64,000 nt of DNA from Mariprofundus sp. NF (GCF_013387455.1 NZ_VWNC01000002.1:124001-188000); one strand, 5' to 3'. Shown: positions 1-8,287, counted from the first letter of the stretch. Made by a program: numbers and translations. The notes: generated by a model not told the origin, from the sequence alone.

Positions 1-815
1 TGGCGGCGGGCAGAGATCTTCTGCCAGCCATGACCAGTAAAACGTGAGAGCACAGCGCCGCGCCAGTAGCGACCCATCGTCCATCTGCGAAATTGTTTGA
101 TGCCATCAGCTGAGTCATCAAGCGGTTCAACCCGCATGATGACCCTGCTATCAAGTGTGCGGGCAAAATCTCCCAACTGCACCAGATCGGAGAAACCACT
201 GGTCTGCAGTCGTGGCTGTGTAGCCTTGAGTAGCGAATGAAATTCAAAGCGTGGCAGTGTTATAAACAACAGCGCGGTGACTGCCACCATCAGCACCATC
301 CACCTCCCCTCCTGACGCATCGGCACTGCTGGCAGATCACCTCCCGGCCAGTTAAGGCTGTAGAGGCAGGCTGCTGCCCGCCACAGAAACCACATCATCA
401 ACAGCAGTGGAATCACATAGAGAACAGAGTCAGTCAACACAGCTGCCGCCAGCACCAGAAACAGTCCCACCAGCATGCGGTGCAGGTGATTACGTGGTGT
501 GGCCGCTTCAACAACAATGGCAAAGGAGAGAATCAACAGAAAATCGGTAAACGCGACAATCAGCTCACGACCGAAAACAAGTTCAACAATCACCCAGCAG
601 AAACCGAGCCAACCGACAATACTCGCCTGCAATTCACTCAGGTGCAGCGATGGCCCACGCCAGAGACGCAGGGTTGCAGCCACTGCCGAGAGCAGCCAGT
701 AGAAGGGGGATACAAAATCAGAGAGTGCAAGGGCGGCAACACCGCACAACAGCACCGCCAGTGTCAGTCGCTCGGCACGCAGTAGTGCTGCGTCGTGGCG
801 CAGATCAGCGATCAT
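1..815 (-). CDS. Transglutaminase TgpA-like protein (DUF3488), N-terminal part, cut by window edge
   Basis: Reading the minus strand from the ATG at 815 gives an open frame to the window edge (about 271 codons, no stop). It encodes a strongly hydrophobic N-terminal half with several membrane segments, then a soluble stretch containing RPRLQTSGFSDLV-like residues followed by RVMRVE-type strand residues. This is the DUF3488/TgpA N-terminal architecture; the periplasmic transglutaminase domain of the family would lie beyond the left edge. The start overlaps the end of the DUF58 gene by 11 bases. The order MoxR-DUF58-transglutaminase is a well-known conserved cluster, which supports the call. The catalytic Cys-His-Asp triad cannot be seen here, so activity is unknown. 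Confidence 0.85.
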   Translation of the reverse strand, partial: MIADLRHDAALLRAERLTLAVLLCGVAALALSDFVSPFYWLLSAVAATLRLWRGPSLHLSELQASIVGWLGFCWVIVELVFGRELIVAFTDFLLILSFAIVVEAATPRNHLHRMLVGLFLVLAAAVLTDSVLYVIPLLLMMWFLWRAAACLYSLNWPGGDLPAVPMRQEGRWMVLMVAVTALLFITLPRFEFHSLLKATQPRLQTSGFSDLVQLGDFARTLDSRVIMRVEPLDDSADGIKQFRRWTMGRYWRGAVLSRFTGHGWQKISARR

Positions 816-1821
816 CGCTGACCGCCAGCAGCAGACCATCAACACCGGCTGCCGGATCTGTTTCAGCAGTGGCACCGGCAATAGCCCGCTGCAGAGCCCC
901 AGATCGCATCGCCTCAGCCAGCTCAAAACGCTGCTGCCCCAGAATCAGGGTGCCGTTTTCACCCTGTGCCAACACCCAGAACCAGACCCGGCCAAGCAGA
1001 GCCTCAAAGGCCGCATCATCAGCATGAGCTGGCATGCGAAGATCAACGCGCAGCATTGATTCAGGTGCCTCCTGAGCATCCAGAGCAAAGCGTTTTACCC
1101 GCCAGTCAGAGATATCCCCTGATGCCTTGCGCCAGTGCACCTGCGCCAGTGCATCTCCCGGCGTATAGAGACGCAGATCATGCCACTCATCTCCACCGAT
1201 ACGCTGCTGACCGGAGTCAGCATGAACACTCTGCCCATCCATCTGCCAGCTGAGAGGTTCAGGCATGACCACCACCTCACCACGATCACCACGTTGCAGT
1301 TCAAGCTGAAACAGCCCCAGCGGTGCGGCACTGGCCAGCGTGAGAGATTGGCAACGGTAGAGACCCCGCCGCTCTGCTTTTATCCGCCCCTGCAGGCGAA
1401 GTCGGCCTGCTTCACAGCGGCCAGACAGAGCAAAGACACCATCACCATAGTGCCAATTGATATCTACAACGGCTGCAGCCGGAATGAGAAGTTCAGCCTC
1501 CCTGCGTACAACCGTGACACTGTTTTGCTGCAACAGCGGTAATAGCGCTGCCGGATCGGGAAAATATTTTAATATGCGTCGGGTCTGCACGATAGCGGCC
1601 AGGCTCATGGCAGTGATCATCGCACCACTGAGATAGAGCAGGTTGTTGCCGGAATAGAGTGCGGCCGCCCACAGCCCGATAAGTGCAGAGAACAAGATGA
1701 TGCCCGGTCGCGTAAAGCCAAGCCTCCACCCCCAGCCAAGCGGTATGCGAATGGCAATCAGCAGATCAAGAAAGCGTAAGAGCCAGCTTGGAAGTTTCAG
1801 GTCAGCCGGATCGTAGGCCAC
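805..1821 (-). CDS. DUF58 domain protein
   Basis: 338 residues starting at GTG (1821), with AGGAG placed six bases upstream. Two membrane segments lie near the N-terminus (about residues 38-58 and 60-80), followed by a mostly beta soluble region. The DUF58 signature is visible as LRLYTPGDALAQVHWRKAS, followed by the conserved WRVKRF element. Proteins of this family accompany MoxR AAA ATPases and transglutaminase-like proteins; the exact biochemical role is not settled, though they are often proposed to act with MoxR in assembling or activating envelope or metal-dependent proteins. It sits 21 bases after moxR and overlaps the tgpA-like gene, so one transcript is likely. Confidence 0.9.
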   Translation of the reverse strand: MAYDPADLKLPSWLLRFLDLLIAIRIPLGWGWRLGFTRPGIILFSALIGLWAAALYSGNNLLYLSGAMITAMSLAAIVQTRRILKYFPDPAALLPLLQQNSVTVVRREAELLIPAAAVVDINWHYGDGVFALSGRCEAGRLRLQGRIKAERRGLYRCQSLTLASAAPLGLFQLELQRGDRGEVVVMPEPLSWQMDGQSVHADSGQQRIGGDEWHDLRLYTPGDALAQVHWRKASGDISDWRVKRFALDAQEAPESMLRVDLRMPAHADDAAFEALLGRVWFWVLAQGENGTLILGQQRFELAEAMRSGALQRAIAGATAETDPAAGVDGLLLAVSDDR

Positions 1822-1842
1822 TAAATCTCCTGTTTAGGTCGT

Positions 1843-2757
1843 TCAGGCCGGAACAGCTACACTTTCCAGCAGCGCGGTTAACGCCTCGCTGCTATCACCG
1901 ACAGCTACAACACGATGGGCAAGACAGGGTAACCAGACAGTCTGAATATCTGCCGCAGTGACATAGGATTGACCTGCCAGCCAGGCCTGAACACGTGCTG
2001 CATTGATCAGGTCATGGCCTGCGCGAGGGCTGATCCCCTGCTTCAGCCATTCACCGTTGCGACTCTCCTGCAACAGCTTCAACAGATAATCGAGCAGCAG
2101 ATCAGAAACATTGAGTTCTGCAATGGCCTGACGTGCTGCCATGATATCATCCCAGCCAGCAACCGGCTGCAAACCTGAGAGACGCCCCTGCCCCGCCTCA
2201 TCCAGCAGCACTTTGCGCTCGGCTTCACTATCCGGATAACCGATGGAGATGCGCATAAAAAAGCGATCAAGCTGTGACTCGGGCAGTGGGAATGTGCCCA
2301 TATGCTCACGGGGATTCTGTGTGGCGATAACAAAGAAGGGTTGCGGCAGCTGGCGGGTCTGCCGCTCAATGGTCACCTGCCCCTCTGCCATCGCCTCAAG
2401 CAGTGCCGACTGCGCCTTGGGCGTAGCACGATTAATCTCATCCGCCAGCACGATATGATTGAACACCGCGCCCGGATGAAAGACAAACTGCTGCTTGGCC
2501 GGATCAAAAATCTCCACGCCTACAATATCTGCAGGCAGCAGATCAGCAGTAAACTGGATGCGTCCAAAATCACTCTGCAGACTATTGGCCAGTGCATGCG
2601 CCAAGGTTGTTTTACCCACACCGGGAACATCTTCAATGAGCAGATGACCGCCTGCCAGCAGTGTAATCAGCAGCTGCCTGATAACATCATCCTTGCCAGC
2701 CAGTACCGATGCCAGCTGATCTTGAAGTGCTCTTATCTTCTCATCTTCAGCTTTCAC
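1843..2757 (-). CDS. MoxR-family AAA+ ATPase
   Basis: 304 residues. The Walker A is EDVPGVGKTTLAHAL near residue 42, the Walker B region is LADEINRATPKAQSALLEAM near residue 105, and the sensor region TQNPREHMGTFPLPESQLDR follows. The C-terminal lid domain contains the SPRAGHDLINAARVQAWL element typical of MoxR. Members are chaperone-like ATPases that act with DUF58/VWA partners. The start is GTG at 2757 in a GTGA overlap with the preceding metallopeptidase stop, which indicates translational coupling. It is the second gene of a four-gene minus-strand run. Confidence 0.95.
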   Translation of the reverse strand: MKAEDEKIRALQDQLASVLAGKDDVIRQLLITLLAGGHLLIEDVPGVGKTTLAHALANSLQSDFGRIQFTADLLPADIVGVEIFDPAKQQFVFHPGAVFNHIVLADEINRATPKAQSALLEAMAEGQVTIERQTRQLPQPFFVIATQNPREHMGTFPLPESQLDRFFMRISIGYPDSEAERKVLLDEAGQGRLSGLQPVAGWDDIMAARQAIAELNVSDLLLDYLLKLLQESRNGEWLKQGISPRAGHDLINAARVQAWLAGQSYVTAADIQTVWLPCLAHRVVAVGDSSEALTALLESVAVPA

Positions 2758-3146
2758 ATCTTCCTCCCGCCAAACTGCTCAGCTTCAATCAGTTCCATCT
2801 GCGCATCGCTGAAGCCAAAATAGTGGCCAATCTCATGAATCAGCACATCACCGATACAGACCTCAATCGACTGCCCCGTCCTCTGCTGCATAGCCAGAAT
2901 AGGTGCCCGGTAGAGGTGAATAAAATCGGGCAACATGCCTGAATCAACCGCCTCACGCTCGGTGATCGGGCGCCCCTCATACAGGCCCAGAAGATGGTAG
3001 GGGGAGCTTATATCCATCGCGACAAGCTGATGTTCGGGTGCAAAATCCTCAATCACAATCACCACATTCTGCATCAGCTTGAGAAAGCTGGCTGGCAGTG
3101 CGTTGAATATATCCTCAGCCATGACTCGAAACGCTTCTTCATCCAT
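2754..3146 (-). CDS. Small zincin-type metallopeptidase family protein
   Basis: About 130 residues from the ATG at 3146; an upstream in-frame start at 3206 adds 20 residues with no family-like sequence, so I prefer 3146. The C-terminal part carries HEIGHYFGFSD (about residues 104-114), an HExxHxxGxxD zinc motif of minimal matrixin-like proteins (the 'metallopeptidase family protein', DUF1025 type). The preceding PDFIHLYR and DVLIHE segments also fit that family. The substrate is unknown. It overlaps moxR by four bases. No signal peptide is visible, so it should be cytoplasmic. Confidence 0.82.
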   Translation of the reverse strand: MDEEAFRVMAEDIFNALPASFLKLMQNVVIVIEDFAPEHQLVAMDISSPYHLLGLYEGRPITEREAVDSGMLPDFIHLYRAPILAMQQRTGQSIEVCIGDVLIHEIGHYFGFSDAQMELIEAEQFGGRKM

Positions 3147-3265
3147 ACAGGAACTGTAGCAGAAAAGTCTATTCGCTGGCTCCACCATATTCGTGTGCCC
3201 AGTCACATCTTCAAAATAGCGCCTTCGTCAGATTAACCCCTATCTCAAGCTACCAAGGAGGAGAT

Positions 3266-3394
3266 ATGCCACATTCAACGTTTTTTGGAAAACAGGATCA
3301 CTTTGAAACAAGCTCCGGTGCTATGGTCTGGTTTCTCTCCGGCATTGCCATTCTACTGTTTGTGATGTTGATCAGCCTGATCTTTATGAAGTAG
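3266..3394 (+). CDS. 42-residue single-pass membrane peptide, unknown function
   Basis: A short ORF with a strong ribosome binding site (AAGGAGGAGAT, about 5 bases before ATG). The product starts MPHSTFFGKQDHFETSSGAM and continues into one hydrophobic helix (about residues 21-41) ending in MK. It is followed 20 bases later by a symmetric terminator, so it has the parts of an independent small gene. I do not recognise a family. The soluble N-terminus and single helix resemble small accessory subunits or regulators of membrane proteins, but that is inference. Confidence 0.65.
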   Translation: MPHSTFFGKQDHFETSSGAMVWFLSGIAILLFVMLISLIFMK

Positions 3395-3414
3395 AAGCAT
3401 AGTTTGCCAGTTAC

Positions 3415-3448
3415 AAAAAAAGAGGCCGGAAAACCGCCCTCTTTTTTT
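3415..3448. terminator. Bidirectional intrinsic terminator
   Basis: Nine-base arms AGAGGCCGG and CCGCCCTCT (one C-C mismatch) around an AAAA loop, flanked by seven A on the left and seven T on the right. It therefore works on both strands, for the small plus-strand gene and for the minus-strand rhodanese gene. Confidence 0.85.
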
Positions 3449-3490
3449 GTTTTCGACAGGACAACATAACCCATCACTCATTTTGCTGCT

Positions 3491-3880
3491 TCACCACGAT
3501 TCGCCGGCAATCTCACGACCTTCGGCCTTCCAGGCTGCAAAACCACCTGTCATCGATTGTACGTTGCTAAAGCCCATCTCCTGCATGGTTGCCGCAGCAA
3601 GCAGACTACGCACGCCACTGGCGCAGTAGACGATCACTGCCTGATCCCTATCCTGCAACTGCTCTTCACGATGCGGAAAATTCAGATCGGCTTTGGCCTC
3701 CAGCAGTCCCCGCGGCACATTAATCGCGCCGGGCAGATGCCCTTCCCGTACTTCGCCCGGTTCACGCACATCCAGCAGTAGCACACTGCCTGCAGCGATA
3801 CCTGCTTCAGTCTCAGCTGCCGTAATCTCTTTGACCGAAAGTCTCGCTTCGGCAGCAAAATCCATTAATCCCTTGGCCAT
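3491..3880 (-). CDS. Single-domain rhodanese-like protein
   Basis: 129 residues, one rhodanese domain. DVREPGEVREGHLPGAINVP covers residues 37-56 and the active-site loop is C86-ASGVR91, so the catalytic cysteine needed for persulfide (sulfane sulfur) transfer is present. No signal peptide, hence cytoplasmic. The ribosome binding site AGGAG precedes the ATG at 3880. A 6-bp perfect hairpin (AGGGCC / GGCCCT, 3896-3915) lies just upstream in the leader. Single-domain rhodaneses serve many sulfur-relay roles; the physiological acceptor cannot be told from context. Confidence 0.93.
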   Translation of the reverse strand: MAKGLMDFAAEARLSVKEITAAETEAGIAAGSVLLLDVREPGEVREGHLPGAINVPRGLLEAKADLNFPHREEQLQDRDQAVIVYCASGVRSLLAAATMQEMGFSNVQSMTGGFAAWKAEGREIAGESW

Positions 3881-3932
3881 GATTCATCTCCTGATAGGGC
3901 CTGTGAACCGGCCCTGATAAATTTAGGACAGC

Positions 3933-4808
3933 TTAGCAAAGCAGATCAGCCACCGCATCCCTGAATGATGGGTATTTCAATTGCGGCAACAGTTCAGCAT
4001 GTAATAAGTGATTGGATACACGCTTGTTGTCGCGAAAAAATTCCAACACCATGGGCGAGAGCTGACCCTCCCCCTCCTGCTCACTTAACAGCAGAGGTGC
4101 TGGTGCGCCGATCAGTCCAGCTAACGCAGTGACATAATCGGCATGTGGCAGCGGCTCATCATCGGCCAGATTAACAATGCGCCCGGCTCTGGGTTTCTGC
4201 ATCGCCACCATCACTGCTGCCACAATATCATCGACATGGATGCGACTGGAGTAGTGTGGTGGCTGCCAGGTCACAGCTTTGTAATCGCCAGCCTGCAGGC
4301 GGGCAAAGATATTGCGCTCAGGCCCGTAGATACCGGCAATTCTGAACACCTCGGCAGGTAACCCTGACTGCAGCCAGCACTGCTCGGCGACCAATCGCTG
4401 TGTGCCTCGTGCACTGGTGGGATGACACACATATTCCTCATCCACCCAGGCGCCACCTGCATCACCATAAACGCCCGTAGTCGAGAGGTAAGCCGCCCAC
4501 TTCACGTTCAGCAGTTTTGCAGATGTCGCAGGCAACCACTGGGTTTGGGATGCGCTCATGCCCTGCTCACTGCGACTTAAAGGAATCGAGTCGATGACGC
4601 CATCAACCGATGCCAGCAAGTTATCAGGTAGATCTGCAGGCGTTTCAGCCACCACGGCCTTAATGCCTGAATTCTCAAGCTGGGCTGCACGATCGGCACA
4701 ACGAGTCGTAGCGATCACCGCTATACCCTGCTGCAGGCAGTGCTGAGCCAGTCGCTCACCCACATAACCACAACCCAGAATCAGGAGATTTTTCACCGGT
4801 TTAATCAT
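3933..4808 (-). CDS. SDR/NAD(P)-dependent epimerase-type protein (YeeZ-like)
   Basis: 291 residues from the ATG at 4808. The open frame reaches further upstream but those residues do not look like protein, and the Rossmann motif GCGYVG falls at residues 12-17 with this start. The atypical SDR features GVYGDAGGAWVDE and RIAGIYGPERN, with a later RIHVDDIVAA segment, match the YeeZ-like extended/atypical SDR group. The usual YxxxK pair is not evident, so oxidoreductase activity is uncertain; a nucleotide-binding enzyme or sensor is possible. It follows nothing closely, with its own leader. Confidence 0.82.
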   Translation of the reverse strand: MIKPVKNLLILGCGYVGERLAQHCLQQGIAVIATTRCADRAAQLENSGIKAVVAETPADLPDNLLASVDGVIDSIPLSRSEQGMSASQTQWLPATSAKLLNVKWAAYLSTTGVYGDAGGAWVDEEYVCHPTSARGTQRLVAEQCWLQSGLPAEVFRIAGIYGPERNIFARLQAGDYKAVTWQPPHYSSRIHVDDIVAAVMVAMQKPRAGRIVNLADDEPLPHADYVTALAGLIGAPAPLLLSEQEGEGQLSPMVLEFFRDNKRVSNHLLHAELLPQLKYPSFRDAVADLLC

Positions 4809-4964
4809 GGCAACCAGCTTACATCGCGACCCGTTCAGAGGCCACAGCCATAACTTGTCCGGACTAGAACTGTTTGCCAGATCACAGAAACAGTTGTGTT
4901 GAGCACCCAGCATCCACTTATGTCCTTCGCTGCAGAGCGCTAATAGGGGCAAAAGGAGTGACCC

Positions 4965-5372
4965 ATGAATAGATTCATCCAAAAAGGCGTGATCTCACTG
5001 ATGGTAATGGTGATGATCAGTTTAAACCTGCAAATCCCTCTGGCCCATGCTGCCATGGTTAGTACAGATCAGATGCTTGAGCAGCAGCAGAGCAGCCAAC
5101 AGCGTGAAAAGGTCGTAGCCTTTCTTAATCGTGCCGAGGTGCAGCAGGAGCTTCAGCAGCAGGGTATTGCAGCTGAAGATGCGGTAACACGCGTGGCTCA
5201 CCTGAGTGATCAGGAGGTGGAACTACTGGCCGGAAAGATTGATCAGCTACCTGCAGGTGGCATTGTCGGCGCACTGATCGGCGCAGCCCTGTTTATTTTT
5301 GTGGTACTGCTGGTTACCGATATTCTTGGATTTACAGATGTCTATCCGTTCGTGCACAGTCATGGCCATTAA
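4965..5372 (+). CDS. PA2779-type small membrane protein (DUF6627-like)
   Basis: 135 residues with an AAAGGAGTGACCC ribosome binding site. It has an N-terminal signal or anchor (about residues 8-29, ending AHAAM), a Q-rich helical middle with a REKVVAFLNRAEVQQELQ segment, and a C-terminal membrane helix GALIGAALFIFVVLLVTDIL. This matches the PA2779 family, which is regularly encoded beside PA2778-type C39 proteins, as here: the next gene starts 11 bases before this stop. Function is unknown; the coupling suggests the two act together at the membrane. Confidence 0.82.
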   Translation: MNRFIQKGVISLMVMVMISLNLQIPLAHAAMVSTDQMLEQQQSSQQREKVVAFLNRAEVQQELQQQGIAAEDAVTRVAHLSDQEVELLAGKIDQLPAGGIVGALIGAALFIFVVLLVTDILGFTDVYPFVHSHGH

Positions 5373-6396
5373 TAGAGCTGCTTTCGGCCGCCTGCTGGCG
5401 GCCGCTGCTTTTATCACCCTGCTGCTTGGTGGCTGCACAGCTAAACAGAGTGCAGCACTGATCGAGGAAAAACCGGCTGCGATCACTGCCACCTCCCAGC
5501 TGAACGATGTGCCGTTTTTTCCACAGCTTGATTACCAGTGTGGCCCGGCATCACTGGCCATGGTCATGAACTTCGTCGGTGTAGAGGTCGCACCTGATGC
5601 GCTGAGGCGTCAACTGTTTATTCCCGGCAGGCAGGGCTCCCTGCAGGTAGAGATGCAGGCGCTTCCGCGTCGATTCGGACTTCTCGCCTACCCCCTTGCG
5701 CCACGGCTGATCGATATTTTCAAAGAGATCAAAGCTGGCCACCCTGTGATCGTATTACAGAATCTTGGCCTGAAGGTAGCACCTCAGTGGCACTATGCTG
5801 TGGTAACCGGATATGATCTGAATCTGCAGCAGGTCACCCTGCACTCGGGCGATACCCAGAACTACCGGATGCCGCTATCCACCTTTGAACGCACCTGGGT
5901 AAGAGGCGGTTCATGGGCTATCGTCGTATCGATGGCGGGCAGTGTGCCTGCCGGTGCCCGGGAGCAATCCTACCTGCGCTCTGCCGTAAACCTTGAGCAG
6001 GAGGGTCAGGCAGATGCTGCTCTCAAAGCCTATGAGGCAGCCAGCAAACGTTGGCCGAACTCTCTGGCGGCATGGATGGGACTGGGCAATATGCGTTATG
6101 CAAAAATTGATCTGGATGGCGCCGCGGCTGCTTTTGATCAAGCTGCCAAAACACACCCTGATGCTGCCGAACCTCTGAATAACCTTGCTCAGGTGCGCCT
6201 GGAGCAGAAGCAATATGATGCTGCCATGCAGGCCATTGAGCAGGCTGTGCAACTTGATGGCAACAGCCAGCTTTACCAGCAGACCCGATCAGAGGTAATT
6301 CGCATACGTGCAGCAGTTACAGAGAGGCCGCTCTCTTCACCTGCAAATGTCACTGTCGACAATGAGAGGGTTAATCAGGATAATGCGCTATTATAA
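5362..6396 (+). CDS. PA2778-type lipoprotein: C39-like cysteine peptidase with TPR repeats
   Basis: 344 residues from the ATG at 5362, overlapping the preceding gene by 11 bases. A lipobox LLGGC puts the lipidated cysteine at residue 25. The C39-type papain-like fold follows, with catalytic C60 in YQCGPASLAMVMN, H144 in QWHYAVVTGYD and D164 in HSGD. From about residue 215 a helical region with TPR units appears (NLEQEGQADAALKAYEAA and a WMGLGNMRYAK-type repeat). The protein is likely a membrane-attached peptidase or peptide-binding protein facing the periplasm. The substrate is unknown. Confidence 0.88.
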   Translation: MAINRAAFGRLLAAAAFITLLLGGCTAKQSAALIEEKPAAITATSQLNDVPFFPQLDYQCGPASLAMVMNFVGVEVAPDALRRQLFIPGRQGSLQVEMQALPRRFGLLAYPLAPRLIDIFKEIKAGHPVIVLQNLGLKVAPQWHYAVVTGYDLNLQQVTLHSGDTQNYRMPLSTFERTWVRGGSWAIVVSMAGSVPAGAREQSYLRSAVNLEQEGQADAALKAYEAASKRWPNSLAAWMGLGNMRYAKIDLDGAAAAFDQAAKTHPDAAEPLNNLAQVRLEQKQYDAAMQAIEQAVQLDGNSQLYQQTRSEVIRIRAAVTERPLSSPANVTVDNERVNQDNALL

Positions 6397-6418
6397 TTCT
6401 GAACTACCGGAGTAACAC

Positions 6419-6586
6419 ATGAGCATCCTGAACCTGATTCTCTCTATTATCCTGCCACCAGTCGGCGCTTTTTTGCAGGTTGGCGCGACTAAACATTTTT
6501 TCATTAACATTATCCTGACCCTGCTCGGTTTCCTGCCCGGTGTAGCTCACGCTATCTGGCTGGTTGCAACCAACCAGAAGGGATAA
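6419..6586 (+). CDS. YqaE/Pmp3-family proteolipid
   Basis: 55 residues starting MSILNLILSIILPPVGAFL, followed by VGATKHFFINIILTLLGFLP and ending HAIWLVATNQKG. The two hydrophobic helices with PPVG and LPG...HA turns are the UPF0057/Pmp3 signature. Yeast and plant relatives influence membrane potential and salt tolerance; the bacterial role is poorly known. CCGGAG lies just upstream of the ATG. It begins 22 bases after the C39 gene, so it is probably in the same transcript. Confidence 0.92.
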   Translation: MSILNLILSIILPPVGAFLQVGATKHFFINIILTLLGFLPGVAHAIWLVATNQKG

Positions 6587-6620
6587 GTATTCCCTTTCTC
6601 CACCCTTCGGCGCTAAAGCC

Positions 6621-7508
6621 ATGAATGGTTCCAGCCAGAAACTGAGAACCGCGCTGCTTCTGCTTCTGGCCAGCGCCCTGTTTTACGGCTTCTCATTCGT
6701 AAAACTTCCCGGCATTGACCGCATTGCTGATGATTATTTCAGCGAATCGATTAAAGCCGCCACTATCGCCTATGCCACCACACGCGGTGTGAATGCCGTG
6801 GTTTCAGTGGTCAAAGAGTCACATCTGGAGCTTGCCCCGGCAGGAGTCGGCGTCACCATCGCCGCAGGCCAGATCCTTGACCCCATTGATGATATGACCG
6901 AGCGCCTCTCATCGGTGCTGGTTGCAGCGATCGCCTCGCTCGGCATCCAGAAGCTCGGCTTTGAGATCAGTGAAGCGATCTCGTTTAAAACCATCGCTAT
7001 TCTGTTACTGCTGAGCATCCCACTGCTCTGGATAGGCAGCGCCAGCATGACACCCCTACTGCAGCTGGCGATAAAGTTCAGTCTAATCCTGCTGTTGCTC
7101 CGTTTTATGCTGCCCGCATCAGCCATGATAAGTGATTCGCTGTATAGCAACTGGTTACAGCCGGGCATGGATGAATCGATGCAGAAACTCTCTGTCGTTT
7201 CGCAAAACTATGATGATATGAGCAGCATGGCGCCTGAACAGAACCAGAGTTTTCTCTCTTCGATGACGGCCGGTGCCACAGATAAAGTAGAGAAAACCCG
7301 GCAGGCATTTCTGAATATGGTAGAGAATGCTGAAAACATCGTCGCTTCCCTGCTCAGTCTGATGACTGCCTATCTAACCATCTTTATCGTACAGATTCTA
7401 TTGTTACCCCTGTTTATGCTCTGGCTGCTTATCGCCCTGTTTAAAAGCAGAACAGTGGATGAGATGACAATATCCCTGAGCAACAGGCTCAGACCCGTTC
7501 TACAATAG
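6621..7508 (+). CDS. Unrecognised polytopic membrane protein
   Basis: 295 residues from the ATG at 6621 (the frame is open back to 6564, overlapping the Pmp3-type gene). Hydrophobic segments lie at about residues 9-29, 120-140, 143-168 and 245-280. The first is followed by a conserved-looking soluble part (IDRIADDYFSESIKAATIAY, then TRGVNAVVSVVKESHLEL) and the last two are separated by a hydrophilic stretch with KVEKTRQAFLNMVENAEN that may form a coiled coil. I cannot assign a family. It is the last gene of the plus-strand run from 4965 and faces the response-regulator gene convergently. Confidence 0.75.
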   Translation: MNGSSQKLRTALLLLLASALFYGFSFVKLPGIDRIADDYFSESIKAATIAYATTRGVNAVVSVVKESHLELAPAGVGVTIAAGQILDPIDDMTERLSSVLVAAIASLGIQKLGFEISEAISFKTIAILLLLSIPLLWIGSASMTPLLQLAIKFSLILLLLRFMLPASAMISDSLYSNWLQPGMDESMQKLSVVSQNYDDMSSMAPEQNQSFLSSMTAGATDKVEKTRQAFLNMVENAENIVASLLSLMTAYLTIFIVQILLLPLFMLWLLIALFKSRTVDEMTISLSNRLRPVLQ

Positions 7509-7529
7509 TCTTTGAATAAATTAGCGGTG

Positions 7530-8147
7530 TTATTTCTTATCCAGTAACTGCGTACGCGATGAAACACCCTGTGATCTCAAAACCATAGTAACATGAGCTT
7601 TGACCGTTGCCTCTGAGATTTCCAGCTCTCTGGCTATCTCTTTATTGGAATATCCGATACGCAACAATGCCAGCACTTCAAGTTGTCGTTGCGTCAGATG
7701 ACTTCCCCCTGCTGTGGATGAAGAGGTATATCGGCCCTTTGGCATATGCTCTAACAGGTGTGGTGGAATGTAGGTGCCGCCAGCCAGAACCAGTTGGATC
7801 GCACCCACCATCACTGCAGGCGTTGTGCTTTTGGGAATATAACCCGATGCGCCCAGCTCCAGCGACTGCTGCATAAGCTCATGATCTTCCCAGGAAGATA
7901 ACATGGCGACATTGAGATGAGGGTACTGCGACCCCACCTCCTCCAGCAGCATAAGCCCCTCTCCGTCGGGAAGCTCATGATCGAGAAGTACGAGATCAAA
8001 AGTGTTGTGAAACTCATGGATAAGCCTGCCTGCACTCTCCAGAGAATCAGCCTCGACAATGGTTGTCTTCACTTGCAGAAAATCTTGCAGCAAATACACC
8101 AACATTTGCCTGAATATGTCATTATCATCCACTACGAGAAGGTGCAT
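7530..8147 (-). CDS. NarL/FixJ-family response regulator with LuxR-type HTH
   Basis: 205 residues. The receiver domain has acidic pair D7/D8, phospho-acceptor D56 (LLDHELPDG) and K106 (YIPKS). A LuxR-type helix-turn-helix follows at about residues 148-200 (LTQRQLEVLALLRIGYSNKEIARELEISEATVKAHV, split here as LTQRQLEVLALL and NKEIARELEISEATVKAHV). It is a DNA-binding transcription factor. No histidine kinase is encoded nearby, so its partner is elsewhere. It is divergent from a second response regulator across a 140-bp region with two palindromes, which could be its own target. Confidence 0.95.
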   Translation of the reverse strand: MHLLVVDDNDIFRQMLVYLLQDFLQVKTTIVEADSLESAGRLIHEFHNTFDLVLLDHELPDGEGLMLLEEVGSQYPHLNVAMLSSWEDHELMQQSLELGASGYIPKSTTPAVMVGAIQLVLAGGTYIPPHLLEHMPKGRYTSSSTAGGSHLTQRQLEVLALLRIGYSNKEIARELEISEATVKAHVTMVLRSQGVSSRTQLLDKK

Positions 8148-8190
8148 TATCCAATTTCACATCGTAGAGAGTCTCAATGCAATACATCAT

Positions 8191-8204
8191 AGGTCGTACG
8201 ACCT
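8191..8204. promoter_or_regulatory. Perfect 14-bp palindrome between divergent response regulators
   Basis: AGGTCGTACGACCT reads the same on both strands. It lies 44 bases upstream of the minus-strand LuxR-type regulator start (8147) and 84 bases before the plus-strand regulator (8288). A dimeric regulator site is a reasonable reading; the bound protein is unknown. Confidence 0.5.
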
Positions 8205-8231
8205 GACGCGCATTTATCAATTCAATCAATT

Positions 8232-8253
8232 CCCCTAAGCTGCAGCTAAGGGG
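8232..8253. promoter_or_regulatory. Near-perfect 22-bp palindrome in response-regulator leader
   Basis: Arms CCCCTAAGCTG and CAGCTAAGGGG pair at 10 of 11 positions. The element is 35 bases upstream of the ATG at 8288. It could be a DNA operator or an RNA hairpin in the leader; it is not followed by a T tract, so it is not a simple terminator. Confidence 0.45.
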
Positions 8254-8287
8254 CAAGGAAAGCCCTTTAAGAATAAAGGATATAAAA

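Noticed and set aside
237-785. 182-codon His/Gln-rich plus-strand frame
   Set aside because: It is antisense to the tgpA-like gene, which has clear membrane segments and family context.
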